NCBI RefSeq assembly: GCF_001854125.1
Contig: NZ_CP017715.1
Coordinates: 806,001-870,000 of the forward strand
Length of the DNA stretch: 64,000 nucleotides
Direction of reading: 5' to 3'
Origin: Marinobacter salinus
GTDB lineage: Bacteria; Pseudomonadota; Gammaproteobacteria; Pseudomonadales; Oleiphilaceae
Shown: positions 55,063 through 64,000 of the stretch, piece by piece
How positions within the stretch are numbered: position 1 is the stretch's first letter
Layout: each line of letters starts with the position of its first letter
The notes under the pieces: generated by a model
The model's database searches: none
The model's input: the letters and a program-made list of their open reading frames with translations, nothing else
What the model was told of the DNA's origin: nothing
Translations under genes and position numbers: made by a program

Positions 55063-57333
55063 ATGCTGAGCAAAGATCTTGAAATTACGCTGAATACGGC
55101 CTTCAAAAGTGCCCGGGACAAACGTCATGAATTCATGACAGTGGAGCATTTGTTGCTGGCCTTGCTAGACAACGAGTCGGCGGTGGGTGTCCTGAAAGCC
55201 TGTGGTGCGGATCTTGACCGGCTACAGGAAGAGCTCATGGAGTTTGTGGATTCCACAACGCCGCTGATACCCAGTAACGACAGTGAGCGGGAAACCCAGC
55301 CGACCCTGGGTTTCCAGCGCGTGCTGCAGCGCGCCGTATTCCATGTCCAGTCCTCCGGCAAGAAGGAGGTGACAGGGGCGAATGTGTTGGTCGCGATTTT
55401 CAGCGAGCAGGAGAGCCAGGCGGTCTACTTGCTGAAAAAGCAGAGTGTTGCCCGTATTGACGTGGTCAACTTCGTGTCTCACGGGATATCCCGGGTTCAG
55501 GGCGCCGAGGATCAGGAGGGTCACGAACAGTCAGCGCCGGATGACACCGGAGAGGAGAGCGGGCATTCCAAGCCGCTGGAAAGTTATGCAAGCAATCTGA
55601 ATGAGCAAGCTCGTCAGGGGCGCATTGACCCACTGATTGGGCGTGAACACGAAGTGGAGCGTGTGGTTCAGATTCTTGTCCGCCGTCGCAAGAACAACCC
55701 GCTATTGGTTGGCGAGGCGGGTGTTGGAAAGACGGCCATTGCGGAGGGATTGGCGAAGCGTATTGTTGATGGTCAGGTACCGGAGATCATTTCCGACGCC
55801 GTGGTTTATTCGCTTGATCTTGGTGCATTGCTCGCAGGTACCAAATACCGCGGTGACTTTGAGAAGCGTCTCAAGGGGTTGCTGGCGGACCTCAAGAAAG
55901 AAAAGCACGCGATTCTGTTCATAGACGAAATTCACACCATAATTGGTGCGGGTTCCGCTTCAGGTGGTGTCATGGACGCGTCCAACCTGCTGAAACCCAT
56001 GCTCAGTTCCGGTGAGATTCGCTGTATCGGCTCTACGACATTCCAGGAATTCCGTGGAATATTCGAGAAAGACAGTGCGCTGGCAAGGCGGTTCCAGAAA
56101 ATCGATGTGAACGAGCCGAGCGTTGAAGACACTTATCAGATTCTCAAAGGTCTCAAGCCGAACTTCGAGAAACATCACGATCTGAAATACACGGATAAAG
56201 CGCTGCGTGTGGCTGCCGAGCTTGCTGATCGTTATATCACGGACCGGCATCTGCCGGACAAGGCTATTGACGTGATTGATGAGGCCGGTGCGCGTCAGCG
56301 GCTGCAGCCGGAAGGCAAACGCAAGAAGGCGGTCGATGTATCGGACATCGAGGATGTTGTTGCGAACATCGCCCGAATTCCGCCGAAGAATGTCTCCACC
56401 AGCGACAAGGATTTGCTCCGGAATCTGGAGCGTGATCTCAAGATGGTGGTGTTTGGTCAGGATCCGGCGATCGAGTCGCTTTCCACGGCTATCAAGCTGG
56501 CCCGTGCCGGCCTGAAGGCTCCGGAGAAACCCGAGGGTGCATTCCTGTTTGCGGGTCCTACGGGTGTGGGTAAGACCGAGGTCACCAAACAGCTGGCCAA
56601 GGTGCTGGGAATTGAACTGGTCAGGTTCGATATGTCCGAGTACATGGAGCGTCACACCGTGTCGCGGTTGATCGGTGCGCCCCCGGGTTATGTCGGCTAC
56701 GACCAGGGTGGCCTTCTCACCGAGGCGGTGAACAAGCATCCGCACTGTGTGCTGCTGCTGGATGAGATCGAGAAAGCGCACCCGGAGGTGTTCAATCTGC
56801 TTCTGCAGGTTATGGACCATGGCACCCTGACCGATAACAACGGTCGCAAGGCGGATTTCCGCCACGTGATTCTGGTGATGACAACCAACGCGGGGGCGGA
56901 AAGCATGGCCCGGCGTTCAATTGGCTTCAACGAGCAGGATCACAGCACCGATGGTATGGAGATTATCAGCAAGACGTTCACGCCGGAGTTCCGTAATCGT
57001 CTCGATGGTATTATCCAGTTCGCGGATCTTCAGAAAGCCACCATCACCCATGTTGTCGACAAGTTTCTCACCGAGTTGCAGGCGCAGCTGGATGAGAAGC
57101 ATGTGGTTCTCCATGTGGATGAAGATGCCAAGGTGTGGCTCGCGGACAAGGGCTACGATGTCACCATGGGCGCACGCCCGATGTCACGCCTAATTCAGGA
57201 CAAGATCAAGCGGCCTCTGGCTGAGCAGATCCTGTTCGGGCGCCTTTCCGAAAAGGGCGGGGACGTGTTTGTCCACTTGCGTGATGATGAGCTGGTGTTT
57301 GAGTATGAGGATGAGCCGGCCGAAGCCGTTTAA
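55063..57333 (+). CDS. clpA: ATP-dependent Clp protease unfoldase ClpA
   Basis: A 756-residue AAA+ unfoldase with an N domain (residues 1-140), two Walker A sites ([10 protein letters not shown] and [10 protein letters not shown]) and Walker B sequences ([19 protein letters not shown]). The start at 55063 ([10 protein letters not shown]) matches E. coli ClpA (758 residues); the longer frame begins with a TTG. It unfolds proteins for ClpP, and works with ClpS. A terminator follows at 57363. Confidence 0.97.
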   Translation: MLSKDLEITLNTAFKSARDKRHEFMTVEHLLLALLDNESAVGVLKACGADLDRLQEELMEFVDSTTPLIPSNDSERETQPTLGFQRVLQRAVFHVQSSGKKEVTGANVLVAIFSEQESQAVYLLKKQSVARIDVVNFVSHGISRVQGAEDQEGHEQSAPDDTGEESGHSKPLESYASNLNEQARQGRIDPLIGREHEVERVVQILVRRRKNNPLLVGEAGVGKTAIAEGLAKRIVDGQVPEIISDAVVYSLDLGALLAGTKYRGDFEKRLKGLLADLKKEKHAILFIDEIHTIIGAGSASGGVMDASNLLKPMLSSGEIRCIGSTTFQEFRGIFEKDSALARRFQKIDVNEPSVEDTYQILKGLKPNFEKHHDLKYTDKALRVAAELADRYITDRHLPDKAIDVIDEAGARQRLQPEGKRKKAVDVSDIEDVVANIARIPPKNVSTSDKDLLRNLERDLKMVVFGQDPAIESLSTAIKLARAGLKAPEKPEGAFLFAGPTGVGKTEVTKQLAKVLGIELVRFDMSEYMERHTVSRLIGAPPGYVGYDQGGLLTEAVNKHPHCVLLLDEIEKAHPEVFNLLLQVMDHGTLTDNNGRKADFRHVILVMTTNAGAESMARRSIGFNEQDHSTDGMEIISKTFTPEFRNRLDGIIQFADLQKATITHVVDKFLTELQAQLDEKHVVLHVDEDAKVWLADKGYDVTMGARPMSRLIQDKIKRPLAEQILFGRLSEKGGDVFVHLRDDELVFEYEDEPAEAV

Positions 57334-57362
57334 GGCCGGATTTGAGCCGATGTTGTGAGGAA

Positions 57363-57392
57363 GGCCGCTTCAAAACTGAAGCGGCCTTTTTT
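57363..57392 (+). terminator. Intrinsic terminator of clpA
   Basis: GGCCGCTTC pairs with GAAGCGGCC over a six-base loop, and TTTTTT follows. It ends clpSA transcripts 30 bp past the stop. Confidence 0.9.
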
Positions 57393-57416
57393 ATGTCAGT
57401 GTTTTATAGCCAGAAA

Positions 57417-57444
57417 CAAAAAAGCCCCGAATATCGGGGCTTTT
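57417..57444 (-). terminator. Intrinsic terminator of infA
   Basis: GCCCCGA pairs with TCGGGGC over three bases, with a seven-T run on the minus strand and a T-run also on the plus strand. It ends infA transcription and, with the plus-strand T-run, may back up clpA termination. Confidence 0.88.
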
Positions 57445-57460
57445 CAGATGTCACTAAGCC

Positions 57461-57679
57461 TTAACGGGCGCGGTACACGATGCGGCCCTTGCTCAGATCA
57501 TAGGGAGTCAGTTCAACCTTGACCTTATCGCCGGTAAGGATGCGGATGTAGTTTTTGCGCATTTTTCCGGAGATATGAGCTGTCACCACGTGGCCGTTGC
57601 TGAGTTCAACACGGAACATGGTATTTGGAAGTGTGTCGATAATGACGCCTTCCATTTCAATGACATCTGATTTTGCCAT
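57461..57679 (-). CDS. infA: Translation initiation factor IF-1
   Basis: A 72-residue S1/OB-fold protein, the exact length of IF-1. The sequence [20 protein letters not shown] and [20 protein letters not shown] is near-identical to the family. It binds the ribosomal A site in initiation. It is convergent with clpA and downstream of bpt and aat on the strand. Confidence 0.98.
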   Translation of the reverse strand: MAKSDVIEMEGVIIDTLPNTMFRVELSNGHVVTAHISGKMRKNYIRILTGDKVKVELTPYDLSKGRIVYRAR

Positions 57680-57761
57680 TCAGTAGAAACCTCGCTTTGA
57701 ATGAACTTCTCGTGATTTTAAATTGCGCAATTCTGCCTGAATTATTCCCATATGGCAAAGA

Positions 57762-58475
57762 TCAGTTCACATTCAAAACTCGCCAGTGGCCATCCCTGAG
57801 TGCCTCAATGGGTTTGAAACGCGTCTTGTAACTCATCTTCCGGCATTCGCGAATCCAGTAACCCAGGTACAGATGTGGGAGGCTTCGTCGCCGGGCTTCT
57901 TCGATTTGCCAAAGAATGGCGTAGGTCCCGAGGCTCCGGTGATCCAGGTCCGGGTTAAATACGGTATAGATCGCCGAGAGGCCGTCATCCAGCATGTCAA
58001 TTGCCGCGAGACCGACCAGCTCACCTTTGAGGTGGATTTCCAGAAACCAGGAGTCTGTCGAGCCGTCCACCAGAAACGACGTGAACTGCTCTCTGGAGGG
58101 CGGGTACATATCGCCATCCTTATGGCGCTGTTCAATGTAGTCCGCATACAGTCGATAGTACTGTTCGGAAAAGCTGGCTGGCACCAGGGTACATGCCAGG
58201 TCTTCGTTTTTCCTGAGCACCCGTCGCTGGCTCCTGTTAGGCTGAAATTCGTCAACTTTGAGCCTGACCGGAATGCAGGCATTGCAGTCTTCGCAATGTG
58301 GGCGGTAGTAGTGGGAGCCGCTACGACGAAATCCCAGAGCGGTCAGTTGGCTGTAGAGCTTTTTGTCAATGTTGGCCCTGGGATCCACAAACATTGTAGT
58401 TGCTTCACGATCCGGAAGGTAGCTGCATTCGTGAGGTGGAGTCGCGAAGAACACCAGCGTCCTTAGATTGCTCAT
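57762..58475 (-). CDS. bpt: Leucyl-tRNA-protein transferase Bpt (ATE-like)
   Basis: A 237-residue aminoacyl-tRNA-protein transferase. The N-terminal Cys cluster is HECSYLPDR, and HCEDCNACIPVRL carries the conserved Cys pair. Family motifs LDHRSLGTYAILWQIEEARR and LYLGYWIRECRKMSYKTRF follow. Bpt attaches leucine to proteins with N-terminal Asp or Glu, which ClpS then recognises. Its ATG immediately follows the aat stop with no gap. Confidence 0.95.
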   Translation of the reverse strand: MSNLRTLVFFATPPHECSYLPDREATTMFVDPRANIDKKLYSQLTALGFRRSGSHYYRPHCEDCNACIPVRLKVDEFQPNRSQRRVLRKNEDLACTLVPASFSEQYYRLYADYIEQRHKDGDMYPPSREQFTSFLVDGSTDSWFLEIHLKGELVGLAAIDMLDDGLSAIYTVFNPDLDHRSLGTYAILWQIEEARRRSLPHLYLGYWIRECRKMSYKTRFKPIEALRDGHWRVLNVN

Positions 58476-59189
58476 TTATACCTCCGGCCCTGTCCACTGC
58501 CAGCGAATAGTCCAGTCGTGCTGATTCGGTTTCTGATCCACGCTTGCCCTGAGTATAGATAAAAACTCAGATCTGGGAATGGTGCGGGCCCCCATTGTTA
58601 GCAGGTGCCGGCTTTCCACCTGGCAGTCCATGATTTTATAGCCCCAGTCACTGAGCTGATGTGCCAGGTGGACCATCAGCACCTTTGATGCATTGGTCTC
58701 CAGTGAAAACATGGATTCGCCGAAAAAACACTGGCCGAGTGCCAGCCCGTACATTCCCCCGGCAAGTTCGCCTTTGCGATTCCAGACTTCGATGGAGTGG
58801 GCGACGCCTTGCCGGTGAAGCTCTGAATAGCTGGCGGTCATATCCTCGGTAATCCAGGTGCCCTCGGCCCTGGTTGAAGCGCATAAGCGAATAACCCGAC
58901 CGAACGCCTGGTCAGCGGTTACGGTAAAGCGTTGCTGGTTTAATGTCCGGCGCAGGCTGCGCGAAATGTGTATTTCCTGGGGGAAGAGCACGCACCGTGG
59001 GTCGGGGGACCACCAGAGAATTGGTTGTTCGTCGCTATACCACGGGAAGATGCCGTTTTTGTAGGCGAGAATAAGCCTGTCGGTGGACAGGTCGCCCCCG
59101 AGAGCGAGCAAGCCATCCGGGTCGTCCAGTGCTTGGTCTGCGGGTGGGAACCAGAGTTGGTCAGGGTCAAGCCAGGGTAGTGAGGTCAT
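58476..59189 (-). CDS. aat: Leucyl/phenylalanyl-tRNA-protein transferase Aat
   Basis: A 237-residue transferase that puts Leu or Phe onto proteins with N-terminal Lys or Arg, making them ClpS substrates. The family signature GLLALGGDLSTDRL and the ending FFGESMFSLETNASK are clear. The start at 59189 (MTSLPWLDPDQLWFP) is preferred; the frame to 59279 reaches into the inverted repeat. It forms an operon with bpt. Confidence 0.96.
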   Translation of the reverse strand: MTSLPWLDPDQLWFPPADQALDDPDGLLALGGDLSTDRLILAYKNGIFPWYSDEQPILWWSPDPRCVLFPQEIHISRSLRRTLNQQRFTVTADQAFGRVIRLCASTRAEGTWITEDMTASYSELHRQGVAHSIEVWNRKGELAGGMYGLALGQCFFGESMFSLETNASKVLMVHLAHQLSDWGYKIMDCQVESRHLLTMGARTIPRSEFLSILRASVDQKPNQHDWTIRWQWTGPEV

Positions 59190-59244
59190 CCTGCCTCGGT
59201 TCGGGAGTTCGCCTGCATGATATTTATTTCCGAGTATCGGCCTA

Positions 59245-59337
59245 TGGGCACCCTTCGCTGAAACACGCTGTAGATACATCCGTGCATGCTTGCGTCCGCC
59301 ATCCCTGGCTCCGCACAGTTTCAGCGAAGGGTGCCCA
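59245..59337. repeat. 93-bp perfect-armed inverted repeat between aat and trxB
   Basis: The arms are exact 20-bp reverse complements: TGGGCACCCTTCGCTGAAAC at 59245-59264 and its complement at 59318-59337, with a 53-bp loop. The stem would make a strong hairpin in either strand. There is no transposase, and no second copy in this window. It looks like a REP- or MITE-type intergenic element; a terminator role for trxB is also possible, although no T-run follows. Confidence 0.75.
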
Positions 59338-59377
59338 CAGGGCTCGTTAAACTATTATTGCCAGAGTTCAGTTTAGT

Positions 59378-60382
<1,005 letters not shown>

Positions 60383-60470
60383 TCAATTTCGAAGGGAAGT
60401 GCGAAAGGCTAACACGAAAGAAACGGCCTGCCATTCGTTTTGGCCAATTCCACTTATAAAACTTTGCTAT

Positions 60471-61382
60471 TTATTCAAGGACAGAAACCGAGGCAAGTAG
60501 CTGTCTGATCCTCTCCGCGCTTTTTCCGGATTCTCCCTGCTCCAGTCGATGCTCTGCCACCGCAGGGAAGACGGCCTGGATATCGTCAGGCAGGACGTGA
60601 TGACGTCCTTCCATGAGCGCCCACGCTTTCGCTGCCCTCAGAAGCCCCAGTCCGGCTCTTGGCGACAAACCATAGAGCAGGCCGGGCATACGGCGACTTT
60701 GCTTAAGAAGGCGCTGAACGTAATCGAGAAGGGCCGGGCTTGCGCTGATTCGGTTAACTGCCTGTTGAAGCGTTGCGAGTTCCTGTTGTGGCAGCAGTGC
60801 CTGAAGCCGCTCGGTCATGGCCCGACGATCTTCTCCTTCTAGCAGTTCCCGTTCGGCTCTGGGGTCGGGGTAACCAAGCCGAAGCCGCATTAGAAAACGA
60901 TCGAGCTGGGATTCCGGAAGGGGATAGGTTCCACCCTGTTCAATGGGGTTTTGGGTGGCGATCACAAAAAACGGTTGGGGAAGCGGGCGGGTTTCGCCTT
61001 CGATGGAAACCTGCTGCTCTTCCATCGCTTCAAGAAGGGCGCTCTGAGTCCGTGGAGATGCCCGATTGATTTCATCAGCGAGAACCACTTGCGCGAAAAT
61101 CGGCCCCGGGTGGAAGACCAGACTGCCGGCTTCCCTGTCATACATGGAATAACCAAGCACATCCGCTGGCAGCAGGTCATTGGTGAACTGGATACGCTGA
61201 TAGCTCAGCCCCATGATCTTCGCCAAAGCGTGAGACAGGGTGGTCTTACCCATGCCTGGAATGTCTTCGATCAACAGGTGTCCCCGGGCGAGCAATCCGC
61301 AAATAGCGAGACGAACTTGCTGGTCTTTCCCGAGAAGTATCTGATTCAGTTCGCTGACAACGGTGTCAACCAGCTTTTTCAT
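60471..61382 (-). CDS. MoxR-family AAA+ ATPase
   Basis: A 303-residue MoxR AAA+ ATPase. Walker A is EDIPGMGKTTL, Walker B VVLADEINRASPRTQSALLEAM, and the sensor segment FVIATQNPIEQGGTYPLPESQ is the family signature. MoxR proteins usually act with VWA-domain and DUF58 partners to remodel or assemble complexes. Here no such partner is adjacent: aguB lies 7 bp upstream and trxB downstream, so its partner must be elsewhere or it is a lone gene. Confidence 0.9.
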   Translation of the reverse strand: MKKLVDTVVSELNQILLGKDQQVRLAICGLLARGHLLIEDIPGMGKTTLSHALAKIMGLSYQRIQFTNDLLPADVLGYSMYDREAGSLVFHPGPIFAQVVLADEINRASPRTQSALLEAMEEQQVSIEGETRPLPQPFFVIATQNPIEQGGTYPLPESQLDRFLMRLRLGYPDPRAERELLEGEDRRAMTERLQALLPQQELATLQQAVNRISASPALLDYVQRLLKQSRRMPGLLYGLSPRAGLGLLRAAKAWALMEGRHHVLPDDIQAVFPAVAEHRLEQGESGKSAERIRQLLASVSVLE

Positions 61383-61389
61383 AATTGGC

Positions 61390-62313
61390 TCAGTCCCTTA
61401 CCCGCTTGAGAATATCCCCATACGCATCTATACGGCGATCCCTCAGGTACGGCCAAATGCGTCGGATGGACTCGCTGCGAGTTCGGTCCAGGCGAACGTC
61501 GAGAATGCACTCGGCTCTGTCATCGGCCCGGGCCAGGAGTTCGCCTTGGGGGCCACAGATGAAGCTGTTGCCCCAGAACTGGATGCCGTCGGTTTGGCCA
61601 GAGGGGTCCGGCTCCGTGCCGACACGGTTGGGGGCGACGACTGGAAGATTATTCGCAACGGCATGGCCACGCTGAACGGTAACCCATGCCTCCAGTTGTC
61701 TTGCCTGCTCTTCCGGGTCGTCAGTAAGGTCCCAGCCGATAGCTGTGGGGTAGATGAGTATCTCTGCGCCCGCCAGTGCCATCAGGCGTGCCGCTTCGGG
61801 ATACCACTGGTCCCAGCAGACCAGAACCCCAAGCTTGCCTGCAGAGGTTTCAATGGGCGTAAAGCCGCTTTGGCCATTGTTGAAATGAGCGTCACCCGGG
61901 GTGAAATAAAACTTTTCGTAGAAGCCCGGATCGTCCGGAATATGCATTTTCCGGTACAGGCCAGCCAGCGAGCCGTCCTTTTCAAAGACCACCGCCGTAT
62001 TGTGATAGACGCCATTCATTCTGCGTTCAAAGATCGAGCCGACCAGCACAATGCCGAGCTCTCTGGCGAGCTCTGAAAGGCGTTCGCTGGTTGGGCCGGG
62101 GATGGGCTCGGCCAGCTCAAAAACATCAGAATTTTCAGTCTGGCAAAAATACAGAGTAGCGTGCAGTTCCTGCAGGACCACCAATTCGGCACCATTCGCG
62201 GATGCTTCTCTCACCAGCTTTTCGGTGGTAGCAAGGCTGGCTGCCTTGTCACTACTACACACCTGCTGGATCGCGGCAATGTTCAGGTATCCGGTGCTCC
62301 GGGTGTTGCTCAT
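61390..62313 (-). CDS. aguB: N-carbamoylputrescine amidase AguB
   Basis: A 307-residue nitrilase-superfamily enzyme that turns N-carbamoylputrescine into putrescine. The Glu-Lys-Cys triad is seen in VLQELHATLYF, YRKMHIPDDPGF and VLVCWDQWYPEAARL. The start at 62313 (MSNTRSTGYLNIAAIQQ) overlaps the aguA stop by ATGA. The frame to 62388 is only an open extension into aguA. Confidence 0.95.
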   Translation of the reverse strand: MSNTRSTGYLNIAAIQQVCSSDKAASLATTEKLVREASANGAELVVLQELHATLYFCQTENSDVFELAEPIPGPTSERLSELARELGIVLVGSIFERRMNGVYHNTAVVFEKDGSLAGLYRKMHIPDDPGFYEKFYFTPGDAHFNNGQSGFTPIETSAGKLGVLVCWDQWYPEAARLMALAGAEILIYPTAIGWDLTDDPEEQARQLEAWVTVQRGHAVANNLPVVAPNRVGTEPDPSGQTDGIQFWGNSFICGPQGELLARADDRAECILDVRLDRTRSESIRRIWPYLRDRRIDAYGDILKRVRD

Positions 62314-63362
62314 GGGGTGACGACTCCTGCAGGAATTTGCATCGTGACGCAGTGCAGGCTTCCGTGCTGACGAATCAGAGCGTTGCAATTGATGGGAATG
62401 ATCTCCCGGTCCGGGAAAATACTCTTCATGACCGCAATCGCATCTTCGTCCTGACGAACACCATAGATCGGCAATAAGACTGCGCCGTTGATGATAAGGA
62501 AGTTTGCATAGGTTGCCGGCAGACGCTCCCCATCCTCATTGAGTAAGGGGTCCGGCCAGGGCAGTGGGGTCAGTTTGTAGGAGCTCCCGTCGCTTTGGCG
62601 AAACTCCTGTAACTCTTCTTCCATGGCGGCCAGGGCACTGTAGTGCTCGTCGGCAACGTCGGGGCAGGATACGTAACAAATATGGCCAGGTGCACAAAAA
62701 CGGGCGAGGGTATCTATGTGGCTGTCGGTGTCGTCCCCCGCCAGATAACCATGGTTCAGCCAGAGGACCCGGTCCGCTCCGAGCCATTCGGACAAAAGTC
62801 GTTCAATCGCTGTGCGATCGTGGGAGGGGTTGCGGGTCGGTGTCAGCAGGCACTCGCTGGTGGTCAGCAATGTTCCATCACCATCAGATTCAATCGAGCC
62901 ACCCTCGAGAACAAATTCCATGGGTACCAGAGGCGTATCTCCAAAGGCACCAGCGTTGGCAATATGCAGGTTGAGAGCATTGTCTTTTTCACAGGCAAAT
63001 TTGCCGCCCCAGGCGTTAAAACGAAAGTCCAGGAGCGTCGGTCCGTTTTCGCCCTGCACGGTGATCGGCCCATGGTCCCTGGCCCACGTGTCATTGGCGG
63101 GAGCTGGCACTGAACGGACTCGGCCTGGGAGACGATTGTGCTCAGCGTAAGCGTTGAGGTCCCGGTCCAGATCCTGAAGCTTTACCACATGTTCGCAGCT
63201 AATGATCAGATGTTCGAACCTGAGAACGGCTTTGGCGATGTTGGTAAAGACCGATTCCGCCTCGTCAAGACGGTCAGCCCAATCTGTTCCGGGGTGAGGC
63301 CAGGTCAGCATTACGGCACTTTGCGGGGCCCACTCAGCGGGCAACACGCGTCTGGATGTCAC
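62310..63362 (-). CDS. aguA: Agmatine deiminase AguA
   Basis: A 350-residue guanidino-modifying enzyme that converts agmatine to N-carbamoylputrescine. Motifs: WARDHGPITVQGENGP (substrate Asp/His), GGSIESDGDGTLLTTSECLL, and the catalytic Cys near residue 338 in GSLHCVTMQIP. It starts at a GTG (63362) with AAGGTGG upstream. Coupled with aguB it forms the agmatine route to putrescine. Confidence 0.94.
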   Translation of the reverse strand: MTSRRVLPAEWAPQSAVMLTWPHPGTDWADRLDEAESVFTNIAKAVLRFEHLIISCEHVVKLQDLDRDLNAYAEHNRLPGRVRSVPAPANDTWARDHGPITVQGENGPTLLDFRFNAWGGKFACEKDNALNLHIANAGAFGDTPLVPMEFVLEGGSIESDGDGTLLTTSECLLTPTRNPSHDRTAIERLLSEWLGADRVLWLNHGYLAGDDTDSHIDTLARFCAPGHICYVSCPDVADEHYSALAAMEEELQEFRQSDGSSYKLTPLPWPDPLLNEDGERLPATYANFLIINGAVLLPIYGVRQDEDAIAVMKSIFPDREIIPINCNALIRQHGSLHCVTMQIPAGVVTP

Positions 63363-63470
63363 TTTACTGCCACCTTAATTTATAAAAGCCGCCATTCTAA
63401 CCAACGGCCGGCGTAACGTCAGGACGTGTGCGGGGAAATAACTACCCTGCTGTGTTGATCGTGCTTGTTA

Positions 63471-63767
63471 TCAGCGCTTCAACACCGTGTGGAGTACGCG
63501 GTCGCCCTCAAAATAGACCACAAAATCCTGGTAGTGCCATTGGCTGATTGGCGGCTCTCCTACCGGGCCACGAATCTCGTCTGGTTCGCCCCAGGTTGCC
63601 TGGACGGAAGACCGACTCATTCCCGTTTTTGGAAAGCTTTCCTGGTTCCGATCTGCCTGAGTGCCGACCGGGACCCGGAGTTCCTCTGCCATTACACCGC
63701 CTAGCGGAGCCAGGGTCATTGTGGCTACCAGGGTCAGTGCGCCGAACAGGACTTTGTTTTTTCTCAT
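63471..63767 (-). CDS. Small exported BamE/SmpA-like protein
   Basis: A 98-residue protein with a signal peptide (cleavage near GGVMA). The mature part has GMSRSSVQATWGEPDEI, a pattern like the SmpA/BamE fold, followed by WHYQDFVVYFEGDRVLHTVL. It has no lipobox Cys, so it should be soluble in the periplasm. The function is unknown. GGAGATC precedes the ATG at 63767. Confidence 0.75.
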   Translation of the reverse strand: MRKNKVLFGALTLVATMTLAPLGGVMAEELRVPVGTQADRNQESFPKTGMSRSSVQATWGEPDEIRGPVGEPPISQWHYQDFVVYFEGDRVLHTVLKR

Positions 63768-63874
63768 TGATGGATCTCCATAAACTCTGTGGTCCCCCGG
63801 GGCGTACCCTCAAGGACATGGATAAAGCGTAATATCCGAAAAAGATTACCAAAAGTCACCCGTTTTTCCCCAGT

Positions 63875-64000
63875 CTATCCTTTTTGGCGCTGGCGGATTT
63901 GCCAACGCATCACATGCTTGGCGATTTGTTGGCGGTCACTGTCCTGAATGCGGACAAACTCCGTGTGAATCCGTGCCCCGCCTCTGGTGTCCGGGATTAC
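63875..64000 (-). CDS. C-terminal end of a PilZ-like domain protein, cut by window edge
   Basis: The last 41 codons and a TAG stop lie on the reverse strand. They read ARIHTEFVRIQDSDRQQIAK, then HVMRWQIRQRQKG. A FVRI segment followed by a DRQQIAKHV helix and a basic tail is like the end of a PilZ c-di-GMP-binding domain. The N-terminal RxxxR motif is outside the window, so binding cannot be confirmed. Confidence 0.6.
   Translation of the reverse strand, partial: VIPDTRGGARIHTEFVRIQDSDRQQIAKHVMRWQIRQRQKG

Noticed and set aside
55960..56865. Minus-strand open frame (301 codons) inside clpA
   Set aside because: Antisense to the conserved AAA+ domain; composition is that of a shadow frame.

Overview
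The window is a 64 kb piece of a gammaproteobacterial chromosome. Gene content and order fit a marine member of the Alteromonadales/Pseudomonadales, most likely Marinobacter or a close relative; that genus call is inference from gene content, not a database match. The supports are a class I polyhydroxyalkanoate synthase with a phasin, a complete cbb3 oxidase cluster, the purB-hflD-mnmA-nudJ-rluE and clpS-clpA-infA-bpt-aat-trxB blocks, a FadL-type porin, and several c-di-GMP proteins. Coding density is high, and I see no rRNA, tRNA, CRISPR array, transposase or phage gene.

Layout. 1-3.6 kb: a cut-off CBS/PAS/GGDEF protein, then phaC and a phasin for PHA storage. 3.8-12.5 kb (+): a DksA-like zinc finger protein, a three-gene MacB/DevBCA-type ABC exporter, a D-aminoacylase-like amidohydrolase, a DUF2238 membrane protein and a DASS anion symporter. 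12.6-17.2 kb (+): a C39 cysteine peptidase, an outer-membrane barrel with a coiled-coil N-terminus, a FadL/OmpP1 barrel and a MalM-like lipoprotein. This resembles the peptidase/secretin pair of the Fap amyloid system, but no fibril subunits are visible; it is the most interesting locus in the window. 17.2-20.6 kb: polysaccharide deacetylase, J-domain protein, TetR regulator and ttcA. 20.7-29.4 kb (-): ccoNOQP-ccoGHIS-safE-like, with a well-placed Anr/FNR promoter.

29.6-39 kb: mixed housekeeping and signalling genes (hydrolase, 7TMR-DISM diguanylate cyclase, rlmM, TusA-like, dsbD, epmC-rhlB-pdxB). 39-46 kb: htpX, alaA, a glutathione peroxidase-ohrR operon with a palindromic operator, a hybrid histidine kinase and an unknown membrane protein. 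46.3-54.4 kb: LysR regulator, GNAT fusion, roxA, purB, hflD, mnmA, nudJ, rluE and a cold-shock protein. 54.7-60.3 kb: the N-degron set clpS, clpA, bpt and aat, with infA and trxB, and a 93 bp perfect-armed inverted repeat between aat and trxB. 60.5-64 kb: an orphan MoxR ATPase behind the agmatine-to-putrescine genes aguA-aguB, a small BamE-like secreted protein and the C-terminus of a PilZ protein.

How the parts fit. The storage (PHA), microaerobic respiration (cbb3 under an Anr-type promoter), peroxide defence (Gpx/OhrR), envelope export and c-di-GMP signalling genes suit a free-living aerobe that alternates between planktonic and surface growth. Most starts that I moved inward from the longest open frame rest on visible Shine-Dalgarno sequences or on family N-termini.
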